Assembly (NCBI RefSeq): GCF_012489685.1
Contig: NC_080041.1
Span: 107,229,760-107,293,759 of the forward strand
DNA length: 64,000 nt
Origin: Lotus japonicus
Lineage: Eukaryota; Streptophyta; Magnoliopsida; Fabales; Fabaceae
Direction of reading: 5' to 3'
Shown here: in pieces, positions 23,165 through 34,215 of the stretch
Numbering within the stretch: position 1 is the stretch's first letter
How the letters are laid out: the number at the start of each line of letters is the position of its first letter
Made by a program: the position numbers and the translations under genes
Notes under the pieces: generated by a model
What the model saw: the letters and a program-made list of their open reading frames with translations, nothing else
What the model was told of the DNA's origin: nothing
Databases searched by the model: none

Positions 23165-24127
23165 TGCGTAGTAAGGATGGCAGTGGCGGCCGAGGTGGCT
23201 GGGACAATGGCAGTGGCGGGAATGATGGTGGGTGGTGGTTGTAGAGGTGACAATAGTGATGTTGAGTGGTGGTGGCGGTGGAGGGAGGTGATAGTGGTGG
23301 TGGTGGTGGGTCGTGGTGGTGTGATGGAGGGTGGTCGTGGTGGTGGATGGTGTTGGTGGAGAGTGTTGTGGTGGTGGCAATGTTGTAGGGCGGTAGTGGT
23401 TCGGGTGGCGGTGGTGTTGGAAGGTGACGACGATGATGACGGTGGCAATTTGACGGTGGTGGCTGTGGAGGAAGGTTTTTTTTTTGGTAAGTCAAAGTGA
23501 TATTAATAGGGGAGTACAAGGCTGTGGAGGAAGGTGGATGTGGCGATAGTGGTGGTGGTGGGGATGGCGGTGATGGAGGATGGTCATTGTGGTGGTGGTT
23601 GTAGAGGCGGCAGTGGTGATGCTGAGTAGTGGTGGTGGTGGAGGAAGATGGTAGTTGTGGTGGTGGGTCGTGGATTTAGGTGGTTGTCGTGGCAATGACG
23701 ATGGTCGTGGAGGGTGGTGGTGGTGGTGGGAGGTGGGGTGGTGGATCGTGTTGGTGGAGAGTATTGTGGTGGTGGTAGTATCATGGGCCGATGGTGGTGG
23801 CACTGGCGGTGGTAGTTCATGTGGTGGTGGTGTTGAAAGGTGATAGTGACGATGTTGGTGGTGGTGGCAGTGGCGCTGGTAGCGGTGGAGGAAGGTGGTT
23901 GTGGCGGTAGTGGTGGTGGTTGTTCATGGCAGAATATAATGGTGGTCGTGGTGACGATGGCAGTGGAGGCGGCAACGCAGTGATGGTGTATGGTGGTGGA
24001 AGGCGATGGTGGTGGGGTGGGTAGTGGAAATGGTTGCATCGACGGTGGTGGAAGGTGGCGATGATGATGGCGGTGGTGGCGTAAGATGGTGGTGGTGATG
24101 GTGGAGGGTGGTGGTGGTGACGGTGGA
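23165..24127 (+). repeat. GGT/GTGG-rich degenerate minisatellite, cytosine-poor strand
   Basis: Nearly 1 kb composed of GGT, GTG, GGC and GAT triplets with very little C or A-T runs on the plus strand, interrupted by one AT-rich patch at about 23476-23515. Frames stay open on both strands only because of the composition, giving Gly/Trp/Val-rich or His/Pro/Thr-rich translations. No coding function is implied. Confidence 0.8.
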
Positions 24128-24357
24128 TAAAATAATTTCATGTAACTTATACATCACATTCTTATCATGCCTTATTCATTATTTATAGGGTGGTTTAAAT
24201 AATCTATAATTTAATGTATATAAGGAGATTGGTGTATAAGTTTATCCAATACAATGTTGACACAAAACAATGGATAAATATATATTATATTGTATAAGCT
24301 TATACTATCATACCTAATACGAGGTAACAAACGAGCCCTTATAAAACGAAAGATAAG

Positions 24358-24636
24358 TGTTAGAACAGTAACACGAATGCAGATCAGAGTATAGGTAAAA
24401 ACACAAAAGTTTTGGTCACGCACTTCGGCCAAATTTCCTACTTCTGCGACTATAGAGCAGCTATAATTCTGTTTATTGATTCGTTATAAATACAATAATT
24501 AGGGTTTCAGTGTTACAAGCACATATAGAAATACTAATGATGCAGATTACATGTTCAAAAAATAATGCAGATTACAATAATACTCTGAAACTCAGCACCT
24601 TATCCACTTGACATTGCCTATGATTCATAATCAACA
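24358..24636 (-). mobile_element. Solo copia LTR, TSD ATAAG
   Basis: The sequence begins TGTTAGAACAGTAACACG, the inverse of the LTR end seen at 20950-20981, and ends AATCAACA. It is flanked by ATAAG at 24353-24357 and 24637-24641. It is related to the 18107-20981 copia family and oriented on the minus strand. No internal sequence remains, as expected from LTR-LTR recombination. Confidence 0.8.
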
Positions 24637-25007
24637 ATAAGCCCAAGAATTTTGTGTGCAATTATCCTCATATATTTCGAAAAGATCGCAAAGACATTTA
24701 TCCCTCGGTGGCAAAATCCCCAACACATGGTTTGTTGATTCTTGAATTCTGGATGGCCATGAGTTCAATTTGCTCTATGACTGAATTCTTCATCAGAGTA
24801 CTTTGTGTCTTCTTCACAGTGTTGATCAATAAATCATCGAAGTTACTCAAGATAAAAAACATTTAGTTTCTTCAAGAGCCAATATTTATTGTGTCGAAAT
24901 CAATAAGTCATTGAAGTTAACTGATGATAAAAGTATCAGATGCAGGTTTCCTTGCTGAAAATTGAACTTCTGAATCAGCAAATTAAAGAAAGAAATTGAA
25001 GAAGAAA

Positions 25008-25275
25008 TCAAATGACAGAATCTAAATCTTCAACCTTCACAGATGCTACTTGCTCCATGACAGAATCAGAAGATGATGACAAAGAAAATGAATCTGGGGA
25101 AATCACGACCCTAAGATTGGTCGTGAGATCTAAGAAACTGAAGGAGGAGAGTCTGGCAGCGGTTCGACGACAAGAATGTTTAAAGACTCTACCGCGGGTG
25201 GCACGAAGATGATGAAGCAGATCGTTGGTGAGCTCCATTATTCTTAGAGCTATGATACCATATTAGAAAAATTAG
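25008..25275 (-). pseudogene. Copia-like primer binding site and short gag-like frame
   Basis: On the minus strand, TGGTATCATAGCTC (25239-25252 region) matches a copia tRNA-Met primer binding site. It is followed by an ATG and a 76-codon frame starting MELTNDLLHHL. I cannot confirm gag homology, and the matching LTR to the right (from about 25262) has no clear ends. Confidence 0.35.
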
Positions 25276-26871
25276 GAATTAACATACCTTTTCAATCTCT
25301 CTCGCAAGGAATTAACAATGGAATTCAGTATCACATTGGACGTAAGTTTGATATGTCAAAATTACATTTGAACCATGACAAGATTAAACTTCTTGAAATA
25401 TTTTCAAGGTTATAATATGAAAAGCTTCATCTAGGAAACTAATGCAATGCAGTAGAAGACAAAATCATTACAGCAACAAAGCCATTCTTCAGCAAATGGG
25501 GTCAGACGACCACATTGATTAAATTTAAACACCATCATGTATGATTACAAATCATTTAACTATTTAAATCTAAGTCATTAACTGTTTAAACTATAGTTAT
25601 CAGCAAACTAATTACTATGAAACAAAAGCAACATCAATGAGTAGAAGAAAATGACATAAGAAGAAACAACTCTGTCTACATCTCTAAGAGAGAAAAATAA
25701 ATGCAAGTCAGACCAAGCTACATGAAGTATTAGAAAATGAAATACCTCTTTTGGATTGTTGGAAGAAATTCTTTTGCTGGATGAAAAAGAACTTGATCAC
25801 AGTACAAAAGCCACACATTGTGAGACATCATTGACAAAAAACTCAAAAAAAAAAAAGAGTTGAAAAAGGCACAAGATAACAATGCAGCACAAGAACATCT
25901 ATATCTTGGATTAGAAATAAATTCACAAATTAGATGATCCCTTAGAAGGTGTGATGCCAGAAATTGGCAAAAAAAATTCAAGAGCAATATATGTAAGCAA
26001 ATACAATTAGTCCTCAAGCCTAAATTCAACAGCTATATATGTAAAAAAAAGTAGGAAACAATCAGAGAAGCCCTATTTTTTACTTCCCTAAGAGTCAGTG
26101 GGCATTTTTCAAGTCAGAGCAAGTGAGAAACCATTGTCTTTGGGGGGAACATCAAGATATGAATCTGGCAGTACCCACAAAACTCCAAGTAACTCCACTC
26201 ATATGAGAAAAAGATTGCGACAACAGTCAAGATTGTTAATGATAGCTGCACAAATAAAAACATACATATCACCATTTGGCATATCAAAATCCAATTCCAA
26301 AATCAATAATCAGTAGAAAGAGAACATGTAGAGAATGAATTTGAACCTGGCAACCAATGATTCAATTTATAAGCACAAAAAAGCTACAAATGTAATGATA
26401 GTGAATCCAACAATATTGGCAGGGCATCAAATCAACCAACCTGTAAAGAAGAATTAAGAGCTAGCTTTCTGAAATCTGATCTAGAGTGTAGCCACACAAC
26501 CTGGAAAGCAGAATCAATAGCTGGTTTTCGAGGTAGGGTGTAGATAATAGATCACTGATGGAGGGTTACATCGAAGCTTGAACCGTGCAAAGGAAAATCC
26601 AGCAAAGAGATACAGGAAGGACGACCTAGAGAAGAGTAGAGCACATGGAGCGCATGAAATAGCTAGGGTAGCAGAAGTACGATTTGCAAAAGGTGATGAA
26701 GTGAGATGATGTTCTGAGAGGGGTTCCGGCAAGGCAGATGATAGGAGGAAAAAAGGCGGAGAAAGGAAGATGAAGGGTGTGGATGCTCCATGAAACTGGA
26801 TCAGTACAACGTAGCTTCAGAGGATAGGAAGAGAAAAGCAGAGAGAGGACTGATGAAGTAGGTTTCAGCTA
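25276..26871. other. Unassigned region
   Basis: Contains an imperfect tandem repeat of about 62 bp near 26438-26535 (CAACCTG(T/G)AAAG...), and minus-strand leader-like sequence at 26560-26870. No frame matches a family I recognise. It could be the LTR/5' part of the element whose PBS lies at about 25245, or a decayed gene. Confidence 0.3.
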
Positions 26872-27059
26872 CACTACAGGAAACGTGTAACAGAGGGAGA
26901 GAAAGCCTCAGCAGAAACAACCCTTTATCAGAAACAACCCAATAGGCCCAACAAACTTTCACTTGATAACAAAAAAAAAAAAAGATGGCCATGAACAGTG
27001 AAACTCGATTTTGCAACTTAAGTTAGTAGATGTCACTAAAAACATTAATTCTTGTAGTG
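26872..27059. mobile_element. Miniature CACTA-like element
   Basis: The segment begins CACTACAGGAAAC and ends TTCTTGTAGTG, giving CACTACA(G/A)GAA inverted termini. The 3-bp flanks (CTA and AAA) do not match, so the element may be old or the ends may belong to different copies. Confidence 0.4.
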
Positions 27060-28357
27060 AAAGTAACTAATTAACTACTTAATTACTTGAATTAACTAAC
27101 TAAGTAGCAAATGAAATTAGGCAAATTTTTACATGCTGGTTGGTGAGGGAGGGTTATAATGTTGTTTCTCCCATATCCAATCAATGAATGCCAAATGGAG
27201 ATTTGTGTCATGTCATTTTAACTTTTAAATTTTTTTTAAATAGATCCTCCAACTATTTATATTATAAATTTAACCATATTATAAAAGTTTATTTTCAAAT
27301 TGATTTTAAACATTTCAAGCTGATTTGGGGTAAATTTATTGACCTAATCCTTCATCCTCTCCTCTCCTCTGAGATCATATTCTTATCTGTGGTGTTGTGA
27401 CAAATCAAATACAAGAAAATGCTAAACACTCCAAAACGAAAACTCAAAAACACAAACATTGGGCAAACTATCCCTCCCGAAGGAAAAAAAAAACTCAAAA
27501 AAGCCAAGAAGCCAAGAAGCCTTCAAACCCCTTTAAACAGAAGGCTAATTTAATCTGCTACATAAAGTAACCCTGCATAAGTAGTTGCAAATTTGCAATG
27601 GCTTGATATGGTTTCTTGCAACAAAGCTAAGACCTGCTCCACAATCAGGTTTTGATAGACGCATCCATATTGATTTTAATAGAATCTGTTGGAGGAGTGC
27701 AATAATTGGAAGGGTGTGATGAATGTAGGAGGAGCGCACTATATCAATACAAGTAGGCAATAAACGTGAAAAAGCAAGTGCCAAAGTTTGATTTACAGAC
27801 TTGATAAATTGATTAAAATGAGTTTTGTTTCTTCTTTGCATATTTTCATTTTTATCAAGCAAATTGGCAGAATGAAGAAGCAAATTTTACTCATTTCACA
27901 AACAAACTCAATAATTATCCATGTCGGCAGGACAAACCACCGCTAAGGGGGCGGCTTGCAGCGGAGGTACAGAGCAAAATAAAATATTATTTTAGGTTAA
28001 CTTAATTTTTTTATTTCAAAAACAATTAAAAATTATAAATAGTTGAGGGATAAAATACAAAATTTTAAAAAATTTAGGGACCCAAGTTTAGAATATAAAA
28101 TTTACTAATCAAAATAATGACATGGCATCCTAGCATCTCACTATTGGTCAATATAGGGGGGCATGGTTGCTGTTTAAAACACAACCAGCATTTTTAAGTT
28201 TGCCATGAAATTAACTACAATTAACTACAAACAGAATAATACAACCCCTCACAACTAACGACACCAGAGCTTCTAACAAGCAATTCAGCTCTCTTCATCC
28301 ATAACATAGCTTCCTATCATCTAATAATTATATTATGTAAATTCTCGTTACTTCTCA
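27060..28357. other. 3' flank of ENTH gene B with an insertion
   Basis: Short blocks near 27095-27115 and 28200-28350 match the 3' flank of gene A (15175-15317), where they are adjacent. The DNA between them (about 27120-28200) is therefore probably inserted; it includes an RNase H-like LINE fragment. Confidence 0.45.
27545..27883 (-). pseudogene. LINE-type RNase H (RVT_3) fragment
   Basis: The minus strand reads KINMDAS, then after a frame change CGAGLSFVARNH. This is the start of the RNase H-like domain found at the C terminus of plant LINE ORF2 and related proteins (IKxNxDAS...GxGxVxRN). Only about 40 residues are recognisable and they lie in two frames. Confidence 0.5.
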
Positions 28358-31300
28358 TTATACAGAAAGCAGTGATGTTGTAGTCAGCTTCTCTTGGTCA
28401 ACAAAGGGGTGTTGCTCTTCTATGTCTTCTCCTGAATTTGAATTATTTTCGAGTTTCTTTTCTAAGATTGTGAAATCTTCATATTTTTCACCATAGTCAG
28501 AATTACATCTTCCATATATCTTAGAAGGTGTGTCATGTAACCTTTCATTTATTGCTGAGCTTCGTTGGTTAAAACTTCCAAAACCTTGGATCCCATGTGA
28601 AAGATGACGAGCTCTTTCTCTTTCTTCTTTGAGAAAATCCTTGTTTGCCAAGAGCTTTAGTATTCTTTGTGACAATCTTCTTACACACAAACCCCAGTTG
28701 AACCTGTAAAAGTGAACGAAAATGTTAGCTAGACATATGGTTTGTGTCTTGACATACAGGCCCAAATTAGTGGAGGTTTTTAACAGCCACAAATATTTGC
28801 AACGTTTAAAATTCACCACTAATTTGTATGCTAACACCAAACCATATGTTCACGTAGTACAACTCAAAAAATGAAATGTAACAAGGTCTAAGGCTATATT
28901 TGGATAATAATGTGAATGGACGTTAATTAGCATTTACTCTAAGATAAAAAGTCGACGGACTTCTTACATGTTAACATGAAAGTTCATTTACATTGCACCC
29001 AACTTACACATTTACATTCATAGAACAAAGTTTTAATCACAAAAAAATTATTTGAGATTGGACACCTACCCTTTCTCATCAACATATTGAAGTTTTCCAA
29101 TCTCTTCAATAACATTTATATGATCACTTTGAAACTCTTCAGAGACTCTCTTAGGTCCATGAGTTAGAAGATGTTCCAATAAAATTAGAGTCTTATATGA
29201 GGCTCTCCAATACCCTTTATCAAATTTGGACAACCTGTAATTTCTCCACATAAACAGAAAACCAACATTACACTACAAGAAAAGAGTCTCTAGATTAAAG
29301 CAACATGATCAAATAAATTAAAGATATAAAAAACCAGGAACCTGTGATGTAAAATATGCACAATTCTCTCATATTCATCGACTTCAAAGGCAGCATGCGA
29401 TATTATTCTCATGGTACGTGTGTCTGGTGGCCATGGATTCTCGTCTGTAGCTTCTTCAGTCATTCTTAAGTGCCGGTTACCCAAAGAGTGAGCGAAGCAT
29501 ATCAAAAATCAAGTATTTGGATTGTACCCAAACCAAATCAAATAGTTAAACCCAAAAAAAAAAAAAATATTTGCTATATTTGAGTCTGTAGTTAGAAACT
29601 TGGTAATCACTATAAGAGAGAATGTAGCTTTTAGATTGGCGTGCTTTGAATTGTGTGTTCATCGTAAATCCAAACACATTATACATGTTTGAACTGATTC
29701 TCTTAATTAGTTTTGACATTTGTATATTAATATTAACTTATTTTTTCTGAAAATTAATTATGACAACGGCAAGCTACTCAATACTCATATAAGTGTTTAT
29801 TCAGAAATTAGTTCAAAAACCACGATGAAGTTAAAATTTTATGGACAGAAGCAACTTTCTTAATTTTTGCTTTTTCCACCTTGATTTTGACTTCATCGTG
29901 GTTTCTGAACGAATTTACAAAAGGCTATTCACAATCTTGAGGAGGAAATTAGGGAGCTGCGAACCTCTTGAGCTTTTTGGCGTTGCCTTTGGGTTTTCTT
30001 TGTATTGTTTCTGTAGGGGTCTTTTACTTGAGCTTGTTCAGCTTCGGTTTTGTATTTTATGTTTCTTATCTATGGGGAGCCTCATGGGCGGACCCACGTG
30101 TAGGCTGGGTGTGGCTATAGCCACACCAGATTTTTTTTTTTGTTAATATCGTATATAGCGGCGGTTCTGGATCCGCCGCTAAAAGTTTTGTGTTAATGTA
30201 TGGCGACGATCAAAGCGCCGCCATAGCTTAATAAGTAAAAAATCAAAATTCACGTTTAACATCAAATTAGGACGTGGTTTTTCTTTCTTTCTTTCTTCCA
30301 TTGCTGCTTTTCGGCATTCATCAACTTAAAACCCTTTTCCCCAAAAATTGAAAACCCACCAATCTTCACCTTCCTAAATTTCTCATCGTATGGAGAAGCT
30401 GATCACCGCACCAATCAACCACAATTCAAGAGGAAATCCAATTGATTCATTGTCTCAGGTAAATCAACTTCGTAATTCACCTTACTACGCTACACACAAT
30501 TCATGTTGGATGATCTTTTCCTATTTCTATTTTTTTTATTTTCAATTTTCAAAGATTTTTTTTGGTTTATGAACTTGTTGCACGTGTTGAGTTGGATCGA
30601 TTTTTTGGGTGAGAATTTTTGCTTGTGAACTCAGCAGATCTGAGTTCTTTGATGGAACCATGTTGGGTTTGGAGCTACCTCTGTTTGTTTTTGCTGATGA
30701 GTTTTCCTGTTATGATTGTTGATTCGTGGCTGCAAATTTTGGAATGTTAAATTAGCAGCATTGTAATGTTTTCTCCCAAAAAAGCAAAATTTGTCATTTT
30801 TACTGCACAAATTAGTCTTAACTTTTCATGGTTGAATAAACTTTTCTGCTTTTCATGTGAGATTATAGCTACTTCTTGCTTGCTACCTAATATAATTTCT
30901 ACTTTGTATTTTAGTCTATAATTTTTTTTATGTTTAGCCACACCGATATATAATGTCTGAATCCGCCCTTGAGGAGCCTGTATTTTTTTGTTAGGTTTTA
31001 GCATTGTTTTGGGGTTTCCATTTTGGTTTATCGGGTGTTTTGTATATGGGAACTTTTGGTGTATTTTGTTTGGGTTGTTGGTTTTGGACTTTAAACTACG
31101 TACTATTGGAATGGTTGTTCTCATATTTCTTTAATAATATATTATAGTTTAACGGATATACATTGTTTGTGTAAAACAGTTTTTCACTAACAATCAATCA
31201 TGGTATGTAATGTGGATTGAACAATTAATTTCATTTCAAATTTTAATTAAAGGAAAAACATATTTTTTATTTGGCAAGACTGTGTAAACAATGTTTATAC

Positions 31301-31736
31301 GTGTGCACAGGCTTTAGTCCATAATATTGTCCTTTAGCTTTTAAAAAAAATGTTAAGGATAAAATTGAAAAAATTTATTTAATGTTTCATAAATATTTGA
31401 AAGGAATTTTTTTTTATTCTAAGAAAGGAACTTATATTAAGAGACATAAAAACCTTGAAAAAATCTTTTGGTACGTGTTGAAGTTATAGGTGGTAACATT
31501 CTTTTGGTACGTGTTTACATACAGCTATCCTAGCAGAAGGATTTTTTTTTTCTCAAATAAACCAATAGCTTATAGCATGATTGAGTTGAGATGAAAAATC
31601 AAGTAGAGGAAAAGGAAGCTAAGACTTACAATTGGACTGGAGTAACATCTGTCAGAACTAGCCTTGCAGTTTTGATCTTCTCCTTCAAGAATCGAAAAGC
31701 TTGTCCTTTGATTTCATGGATGAGAGGAGAGCTCAT
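28358..31736 (-). CDS. ENTH-domain (epsin-like) protein, copy B
   Basis: Four exons on the minus strand mirror copy A exactly in phase and in the length of the first three: 31630-31736 (107 nt), 29342-29464 (123 nt), 29070-29234 (165 nt) and 28358-28703 (346 nt), about 246 residues. Motifs include NPWPPDT, SYKTLILLEHLLTHGP, NWGLCVRRLSQRILKLL and FLKEERERARHLS. The ENTH domain is intact. The tail is about 35 residues shorter than in copy A, having lost the His-rich stretch and a Lys-rich segment. Intron 1 is about 2.2 kb, partly because of a hAT-like insertion (30083-30971). As an epsin-family protein it would bind membrane phosphoinositides and clathrin machinery. The missing tail segments may change its partners; that is inference. 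Confidence 0.87.
30083..30971. mobile_element. hAT-like element in intron 1 of ENTH gene B
   Basis: Starts CATGGGCGGACCCACG and ends CTGAATCCGCCCTTG. Flanking 8-mers are GGGAGCCT (30075-30082) and AGGAGCCT (30972-30979), one mismatch. GTGGCTATAGCCACACC near the left end has a partial counterpart (TTAGCCACACC) near the right end. Two palindromes (TAGCGGCGGTTCTGGATCCG..., about 30156-30181, and GGCGACG...CGCCGCC, about 30203-30224) lie inside. At 30390-30458 a plus-strand exon-like frame begins MEKLITAPINHN and ends at a GTAAAT donor, possibly a captured exon or the start of a lost transposase gene. Confidence 0.7.
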
Positions 31737-31960
31737 GTTTTCTGTCTTCTCTGGAAGAATTTTGAGGATAATAATGATGAAGACTCAAGATTAGTTGTGT
31801 CGTATATACATAAATAATTTCCCATTTTCCCTACCTATGTACGTAACACGTGCAACTGCTCCGTTACCAAAACCACTAATGTTTTTGTTAAAGTGGATTT
31901 GCACACGTAATGAGATGGAACAGGCCTAACTTTTTAAAATGAAAGGATGAGGATCATGTA
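31737..31960. promoter_or_regulatory. Upstream region of ENTH gene B
   Basis: The 5' leader just upstream of the ATG resembles that of copy A (CATGTTTTCTGTCTTCT / CATATTTTCTGTCTTCT on the plus strand). Similarity fades after about 30 bp. A weak TATA-like TATATAC lies near 31803-31809. No retroelement interrupts it here, unlike copy A. Confidence 0.35.
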
Positions 31961-31962
31961 AG

Positions 31963-32640
31963 AATCTATATATATATAGGAAAAAGATATTTAACACGAC
32001 CAAAGCGTGCACGAATAGGCACGAGAGAGTAACGTGGCACCGTTCAGTCCGTTTTCCTTTTCTCTTTTACCAGTAGATTCGAAATGGGTTCTCTCTCCAC
32101 AGTGTTGCACTTGCATCCCTCAATTTCACTTTTAAAAAAAATAAAAAATCCCTCAATTTCTCCGTTTTCTTCCATGGGACTACAAAGACCCAGATCAGTG
32201 TTGGGTCCAGCATGACCACACAAGATACCCAGAGCTCTAATTTGCTGGAAAAAAACAACTTGCATGTGAAGAGTGAAATCATGATAGATAATTCATTGAT
32301 TGGAATTCACATAATGAAAAGAGGGAAATGGAAAAGAAATGGGAAGGAATATATTGGGGTGGAAGTGGAAAGGGACATAAAGGGTTCACCGGATCTGATG
32401 GTGTAAAAGGTGGGTGGCGGACTGACGGTGGTTGTGTGAAAGCAGCGACGACGGTGGGGAGGATGTGCGTGACTCGGTGTTTTCCCAAATTGTTTCACCC
32501 TTTTGGTTTTATTTTTGAATCACCGTTTTGGTTTTGTTATTTTTGTTTATTTTTTGCTTTTAAAAATGATTTTTTTAAATCATCGTGCCCCGGTCGTGCA
32601 CCCTTCCTCGTACTATATAGCGGTCCTCATATATATATAA
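31963..32640. mobile_element. Probable DNA transposon fragment with long imperfect inverted ends
   Basis: The left end has TATATATATAGG and GCGTGCACGAATAGGCACGA. The right end, read inverted, has TATATATATGAGG and GGGTGCACGACCGGGGCACGA. The inverted match runs imperfectly for about 70 bp. The interior holds unconserved short frames. No TSD could be set because the flanks are (TA)n. Confidence 0.4.
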
Positions 32641-33048
32641 AGCACACTTGAAAATATAGCATTGAAGTATTAAACACATTAGCAACAAGAGCATTAAACA
32701 CATAAGCAAAAATGAGTTTCAATTTTTTAACCTTCAGTTTATTTTTGTAACTTAATTCTCAACTTCCTATTCATTTCCCCGTATAGAAAAAAAGAACAGC
32801 TTGGTAACCGTTTCCAGAACAGAAAAAATATGAATTTAAGCATTAAATTGACATTATAGTCATATGATTTATGCAGAGCAAAAATACAAGACCAATTTTG
32901 TTCAGAGTTTATATTAATATTTCTCTTTAGCAAAGCAAACTCCTTGCTATCATGTTGTTTACGTGGATTTTTGGTAAACAAATATCCTCTTAGTTCGATT
33001 AAAGGAAGTTTAGATTCGGGGTCCTTTTGAGAAAACGCTTTGCCAAAG
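32641..33048. other. Unassigned AT-rich DNA left of the Tat element
   Basis: No gene, repeat or transposon terminus could be identified here. Confidence 0.3.
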
Positions 33049-33781
33049 TGTTGTGTGTGTAAATGCTTTTTTCGACAACGACGAGTTGGTTCAAACAGAA
33101 CTGAATTTCATTAAGCACAGGTCAATTACAAAGAAATCACATACATCAAAATAACATAAAAGCTACAAGAGATGAGGATCTCGACGGGAAAATGCATAGA
33201 AGAACTGGGGAATTAACAAGCTTAAATACAGGAAAACTAAAGTGTTGGTTCTGCAACATACTCCTCCATCATCACGTTTTGCTCTCTGAGTCTCATTGAT
33301 GCGGACATTTAGAGCTTTTTGGTGAATTTTCAGAGTTTGAGTTGGGAACCCCCCTTTCTGCTGCTGCTTCTTCTATTTATAGTGCTGTTTCTGCCTCCAC
33401 GTTCTTGGCGGTTTTTTTTTAATGCATGATGGCTTCGTGGGTTTGAATTTTGGCGCCTTACCCCACGTTTAGCCAGTGGTCTTCGCGCACGTGACTCTAT
33501 TGCCACGTGGGTGGTCCTGAGTCGTGGGTAGCCGTTGCTATTCGTGGCATCGTGGGTATATGCACGTGCTTGTAGTTGCTTGTTACTCGGTAACTGCCTC
33601 TTCCGTTAGGATGATCGAGATTCCTTTATCTGCTGAGTTTGTCGAGATATAGCTCTTACTAACTTGGCTTTGGGGGACACCATGTGCTGAGTCGCCGGTC
33701 TCGCCGTAACCCTTTCTGTCGAGAATATACCTTTGCACCATGATGTCGAGAATCGTAGTACTCGTAATTTTTAGCTTAACA
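33049..33781 (-). repeat. 3' LTR of the Tat element
   Basis: The inner end is clear: on the minus strand CTTGGGGGGCAA (33783-33794, polypurine tract) is followed by TGTTAAGCTAAAAATT from 33781. A minus-strand TATA box (ACTATAAATAGAAG) lies at about 33374-33387. The outer end is placed at TGTTGTGTGTG (33049), but no second LTR is available to check it. CACGTG-type cores occur at about 33489 and 33512. Confidence 0.6.
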
Positions 33782-34090
33782 GTTGCCCCCCAAGAATGTT
33801 GGTTGTCGACTGCTTTAGCTTGGAGACACCAAGCATTTTTTATCGCAGCCGTTCGATTCTAACGATTCAAATACTTTGTGCTCTCGACCATTCGATCTTC
33901 AAGTCCACTCAGCAGCCATAACGTCTGATGACTTCTCCACTAGCTGACAGTTATAGCCTTTTTAGGGCCATGATTTCACCTATGCCAAAAAGCTGAGAGG
34001 TGACATGAGTTAACTAATAAAATAATCGCTTGGACCCCAAATTTTTATAAATTACTGCTCAATGCGGCCTGGGTTCCGTTTGCCCTTCTG

Positions 34091-34100
34091 TTTATAAATA
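34091..34100 (+). promoter_or_regulatory. TATA box of the antisense PMD gene
   Basis: TTTATAAATA lies about 120 bp upstream of the ATG at 34216, inside the Tat element but reading opposite to gag-pol. A pyrimidine-rich leader follows it. Confidence 0.6.
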
Positions 34101-34215
34101 CCCTCTTGGTATTCCTCGTTCAAGCTTTACTCTTTTCTCAAACCTTCAGCTCCTTCCCCCAGACTTCTCACTTCATCTTCTTCCGTTTTCTCTGGAATAT
34201 CTACCGTTTCCTTCA

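Noticed and set aside
23145..24157. Several overlapping long frames on both strands (His/Pro-rich or Gly/Trp-rich)
   Set aside because: They result from the low-complexity GGT/ACC composition. There is no domain or conserved start, and many alternatives overlap.
25730..26732. Minus-strand frames of 70-100 codons suggesting a decayed gene
   Set aside because: No recognised domain and no consistent splice phase; I recorded the region as unassigned.
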